From NCBI GenBank assembly GCA_020439995.1, contig JAGROY010000035.1, positions 1 through 52,497 on the forward strand: DNA of 52,497 nt, in the 5' to 3' direction. The notes under the pieces are model-generated. The model was given only the letters and a program-made list of their open reading frames with translations. It was not told the origin of the DNA and did no database searches. Shown here one piece after another: positions 51,923 to 52,497 of this stretch. The position numbers were made by a program, and so were the translations under genes. This DNA is from Verrucomicrobiia bacterium. GTDB lineage: Bacteria > Verrucomicrobiota > Verrucomicrobiia > Verrucomicrobiales > DEV007. Position 1 is the stretch's first letter. Each line of letters begins with the position of its first letter.

Positions 51923-52497
51923 TCACCGCTTCTTGCTGATCTTTGCAGGGCGATTCCAGCGCGCTGGATCGACGCGGTAGTAGGTACGCAGCTGCTTGTA
52001 GAGTTCCGGGTGCCTGCGTTCCATGACACGCGCTTTCTCAAAAAATGTCTCGCTGGCCACGGCGAAAAACTCGGCCGGATTGGTGGCACCGTAGTCATCC
52101 ATCACCGTCTTCCGCCCCTTCTCGGTCGCAACCACCAGTTTCTCAAACTCCGCGCCGAGAACATCCGCCCAGATCGCGTACTGGTTGCCATGATCCAGAA
52201 TGGGTGCCCCATTCGCCGTTCCATCCTCAAAATCCAGCTGATGCGCGAACTCGTGAATTGCCACGTTTTTTCCATCCCGCATATCGCGAGCGGACCCGCG
52301 AGTGGCATCCCAGGCCAGAATCACGGTACCACTCGGCCATGCCTCCCCAAGCCGGTGCCCGGCATCCGGTTTGTCCTTTTGAAAGAATGTCGAGGGATAG
52401 ATGAGGATCGTGCGGACGCTGCGATAGATGTCCGTGGGACGGCCCAGAATAGGGATCACGGCATTTCCAGCGATCGTTACCATCATCTCATCCGTAA
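51923..52497 (-). CDS. mtfA: MtfA-like zinc peptidase, N-terminus beyond the window
   Basis: At least 191 residues of a protein like E. coli MtfA, a zinc aminopeptidase that binds the glucose-repressor Mlc. The zinc motif HEFAH lies in NVAIHEFAHQLDFEDG, and the later ATNPAEFFAVASETFFE carries the third-ligand Glu region. The frame is open to the window end, where TDEMMVTIAGNAVIPILG matches the internal part of MtfA. The true start lies beyond 52497. The 126 bases between this gene and glyQS have no visible structure. Whether it has the same Mlc role in this organism is not known. Confidence 0.85.
   Translation of the reverse strand, partial: TDEMMVTIAGNAVIPILGRPTDIYRSVRTILIYPSTFFQKDKPDAGHRLGEAWPSGTVILAWDATRGSARDMRDGKNVAIHEFAHQLDFEDGTANGAPILDHGNQYAIWADVLGAEFEKLVVATEKGRKTVMDDYGATNPAEFFAVASETFFEKARVMERRHPELYKQLRTYYRVDPARWNRPAKISKKR

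Noticed and set aside
1..52497. CRISPR arrays, tRNA or rRNA genes, prophage or integrative elements
   Set aside because: No regularly spaced direct repeats, no tRNA cloverleaf T-loop with acceptor pairing, and no integrase, transposase or phage structural genes were recognised on reading both strands.

Overview
The window most likely comes from a bacterium of the phylum Verrucomicrobiota (PVC superphylum). Pointers are a planctomycete-type cytochrome c protein (PSCyt1/DUF1549/DUF1553), a eukaryote-like HisA, an IF-1 with a long basic N-terminal extension, carboxynorspermidine decarboxylase next to a biosynthetic arginine decarboxylase, a PEP-CTERM-like tail, weak Shine-Dalgarno signals, and a dispersed palindromic element of the kind common in verrucomicrobial genomes. 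This placement is inferred from gene content alone. The region reads as ordinary chromosome: no rRNA, tRNA, CRISPR array, phage or complete insertion sequence was recognised.

Positions 1-6000: the 5' end of a trpG-like gene (minus strand, cut by the window), a small secreted heavy-metal-associated (HMA) protein whose first metal-binding Cys codon is an in-frame TGA, a strong terminator, an alpha/beta hydrolase, a Ski2-like helicase and an ABC-F ATPase. Positions 6000-16500: a palindromic repeat, an Rpn-type nuclease, a cytochrome c/DUF1553 protein behind a dienelactone hydrolase, a large HEAT/TPR protein, a Tat-exported sugar isomerase and a secreted PQQ-type beta-propeller. Positions 16500-25600: polyamine genes nspC-speA, hisA coupled to a HExxH protein, a MidA-type methyltransferase, and a class A penicillin-binding protein with an intact glycosyltransferase but a mutated transpeptidase site. 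Positions 25600-33400: two exported amidohydrolase-type proteins in one operon, ilvB-ilvN and infA. Positions 33400-39700: two coupled GT4 glycosyltransferases, obgE with an acidic insertion, a LolD-like ATPase, an acyl-CoA ligase-like enzyme and a membrane protein. Positions 39800-52497: a phosphodiesterase, a LysE exporter, several small secreted or hypothetical proteins, a sugar ABC importer (ATPase plus a permease carrying a large insertion), a TM2 protein, an ECF sigma factor facing a response regulator/histidine kinase pair, glyQS and the 3' part of an mtfA-like gene.

Most genes are housekeeping or envelope functions. The strongest candidate for something undescribed is the HMA gene at 391-741. 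Its TGA falls exactly on the first Cys of the CxxC metal site, the frame stays open for 77 more codons, and a hairpin with a six-base loop similar to the E. coli fdhF SECIS loop lies at nearly the same distance downstream. This suggests a selenocysteine (UxxC) metal-binding protein. Other points of interest are the penicillin-binding protein without its SxxK residues, the permease insertion, amidohydrolase folds lacking their HxH metal ligands, the Obg insertion, and a glycosyltransferase whose conserved N-terminus has no normal start codon.
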